A stretch of 7,450 nt of DNA from assembly GCA_012515135.1 (NCBI GenBank), contig JAAYYX010000111.1, positions 1-7,450 on the forward strand. The letters run 5' to 3'. Below are positions 6,559 to 7,450 of the stretch, piece after piece. The translations under genes were made by a program, and so were the position numbers. The notes beneath the pieces are model-generated. The model did not search any database. It saw only the letters and a list, made by a program, of their open reading frames with translations, and had not been told where the DNA came from. How positions within the stretch are numbered: position 1 is the stretch's first letter; every line of letters starts with the position of its first letter. Source of the DNA: Clostridiales bacterium. Lineage in GTDB: Bacteria > Bacillota > Clostridia > Peptostreptococcales > Anaerovoracaceae.

Positions 6559-7179
6559 ATGGAAATTGAATTGAAGTATGCGGTCGATGACATTTCGACT
6601 GCAGAACGCATCCTTGAAGATGAGTATATCAAAAGCGTAGAAGAATCCAGAACGGACGAGGAATTAAAGGCAATATACTTTGATACGGATGATTATATTT
6701 TGTTCCGAAACGATATTGCATTCAGGATAAGAAAAGAAGGACAGAAAGTCGTAGCTTCTTTGAAATGGAACGGAAAGTGTTCCGGCGCACTGCACAGCCG
6801 GGAAGAACTGAACATCAATCTGGGAGAGGGGGATTGCCCCGAAATGCCCGATCCCGGCGTGTTTTCAGAGAGTGAAACGGGAAAAGAGCTTATGGAGCTG
6901 CTAAAGGACAAGACACTTGGCGGCATCATGAAAGTGTATGTTTCAAGAAAGACAGTCAGGGTAGATACAGGTGAGGGCATTTTTGAAATAGCACTGGACA
7001 ACGGCAAAATCGTTGCCGGCACAGGTACATGCCCCGTTTGTGAGATGGAAATAGAACTTTACTCGGGGAATCAGGAAGAGATGCTGAAACTGGGCGAAAA
7101 GCTGCAGCAAAAATATGATCTTGAACCTGAAAAAAGAAGCAAATATGCAAGGGGTCTTGCTTTGCTGGGCAAAATTTAA
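6559..7179 (+). CDS. CYTH-domain protein, probable triphosphate tunnel phosphohydrolase
   Basis: A 206-residue protein of the CYTH/triphosphate tunnel metalloenzyme superfamily (class IV adenylate cyclase, thiamine triphosphatase and inorganic triphosphatase relatives). The hallmark ExExK is at the extreme N terminus (EIELK, residues 2-6). Further expected strands of the charged tunnel are visible: YFDT (40-43), FRIRKEG (55-61), SLKW (67-70), REEL (81-84), VSRKTV (128-133), EMEIEL (162-167) and the C-terminal SKYARG (194-199). Family knowledge supports metal-dependent hydrolysis of a triphosphate-bearing substrate; inorganic triphosphate is the commonest guess for stand-alone bacterial members, but the substrate cannot be read from this sequence. 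No signal peptide or membrane segment is seen, and no CHAD domain is fused. It has its own promoter and is followed by tig after 26 bases, so it is not obviously part of arginine metabolism. Confidence 0.88.
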   Translation: MEIELKYAVDDISTAERILEDEYIKSVEESRTDEELKAIYFDTDDYILFRNDIAFRIRKEGQKVVASLKWNGKCSGALHSREELNINLGEGDCPEMPDPGVFSESETGKELMELLKDKTLGGIMKVYVSRKTVRVDTGEGIFEIALDNGKIVAGTGTCPVCEMEIELYSGNQEEMLKLGEKLQQKYDLEPEKRSKYARGLALLGKI

Positions 7180-7205
7180 GCAATAGTTAAGGAGAACTGA
7201 TAAAA

Positions 7206-7450
7206 ATGAAAGCAACACTTATTTCAAAAGACAAAAAAGAAGCAAAATTCAAGATGGAGTTTACTGCCGAAGAGTTTGAAGAAGCGGTCATAGGCGAATA
7301 CAAAAGAAAAAAGGATCAGTTTGAGATAGATGGTTTCAGAAAAGGTAAGGCACCAAGAAGCATAATCGAAAAGCATTACGGAGAATCTGTTTTTATTGAG
7401 GGTGCCATCAATGCCATTTTTAACGAAAATTATCCCAAGGCCATAGAGGA
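7206..7450 (+). CDS. tig: Trigger factor, N-terminal part (partial at right edge)
   Basis: The first 81 residues of the ribosome-associated chaperone and peptidyl-prolyl isomerase that meets nascent chains at the exit tunnel. The visible part is the ribosome-binding domain with the signature GFRKGKAP at residues 43-50, the position and near-identical sequence seen in the E. coli protein, followed by the conserved region IIEKHYGESVFIEGAINAIF. The frame is open to the edge; the isomerase and C-terminal chaperone domains lie outside the window. AAGGAG at 7189-7194 is 11 bases before the ATG, somewhat long but the only good candidate. It lies 26 bases after the CYTH gene with no intervening terminator, so shared transcription is likely. 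In many bacteria tig precedes clpP and clpX, which could be looked for beyond the edge. Confidence 0.95.
   Translation, partial: MKATLISKDKKEAKFKMEFTAEEFEEAVIGEYKRKKDQFEIDGFRKGKAPRSIIEKHYGESVFIEGAINAIFNENYPKAIE

Overview
The window looks like chromosomal DNA from a moderately low-GC anaerobic Bacillota, most likely a member of the Clostridia. This is inferred from strong AGGAGG-type ribosome binding sites, frequent ATA (Ile) and AGA (Arg) codons, tight gene packing and the protein types. No species call is possible from the sequence alone. All genes lie on the + strand. I see no RNA gene, insertion sequence, CRISPR array or phage element.

Layout. (1) 1-1527: the C-terminal half of carbamoyl-phosphate synthase large subunit (carB), open at the left edge. 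(2) 1524-3014: a MocR-type regulator (GntR winged helix plus aminotransferase-like domain), joined to carB by a 4-base ATGA overlap. (3) 3015-3097: a short control region with a candidate promoter, a direct repeat and a 17-bp palindrome. (4) 3098-6430: the three enzymes of the arginine deiminase pathway, in the order ornithine carbamoyltransferase (arcB/argF), arginine deiminase (arcA), carbamate kinase (arcC). (5) 6460-6497: a probable intrinsic terminator, followed closely by a promoter. (6) 6559-7179: a CYTH-domain (triphosphate tunnel) protein. (7) 7206 to the right edge: the start of trigger factor (tig).

How the genes fit together. ArcA turns arginine into citrulline and ammonia. ArcB converts citrulline and phosphate into ornithine and carbamoyl phosphate. 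ArcC uses carbamoyl phosphate to make ATP from ADP, releasing ammonia and CO2. CarB makes carbamoyl phosphate at the cost of ATP, so the locus joins a producer and a consumer of the same metabolite and probably needs tight control. The regulator between the two halves is the obvious candidate for that role.

The most notable observation is that this regulator keeps the overall MocR architecture but appears, by eye alignment, to have lost nearly every residue that holds pyridoxal phosphate, including the Schiff-base lysine (Leu339 at that position). It may be a MocR-fold regulator that senses something without PLP. Secondary observations are a repeat-and-palindrome operator candidate in front of arcB, a degenerate 13-nt tandem repeat across the arcA stop codon, and a CxxC motif at the arginine deiminase active-site cysteine.
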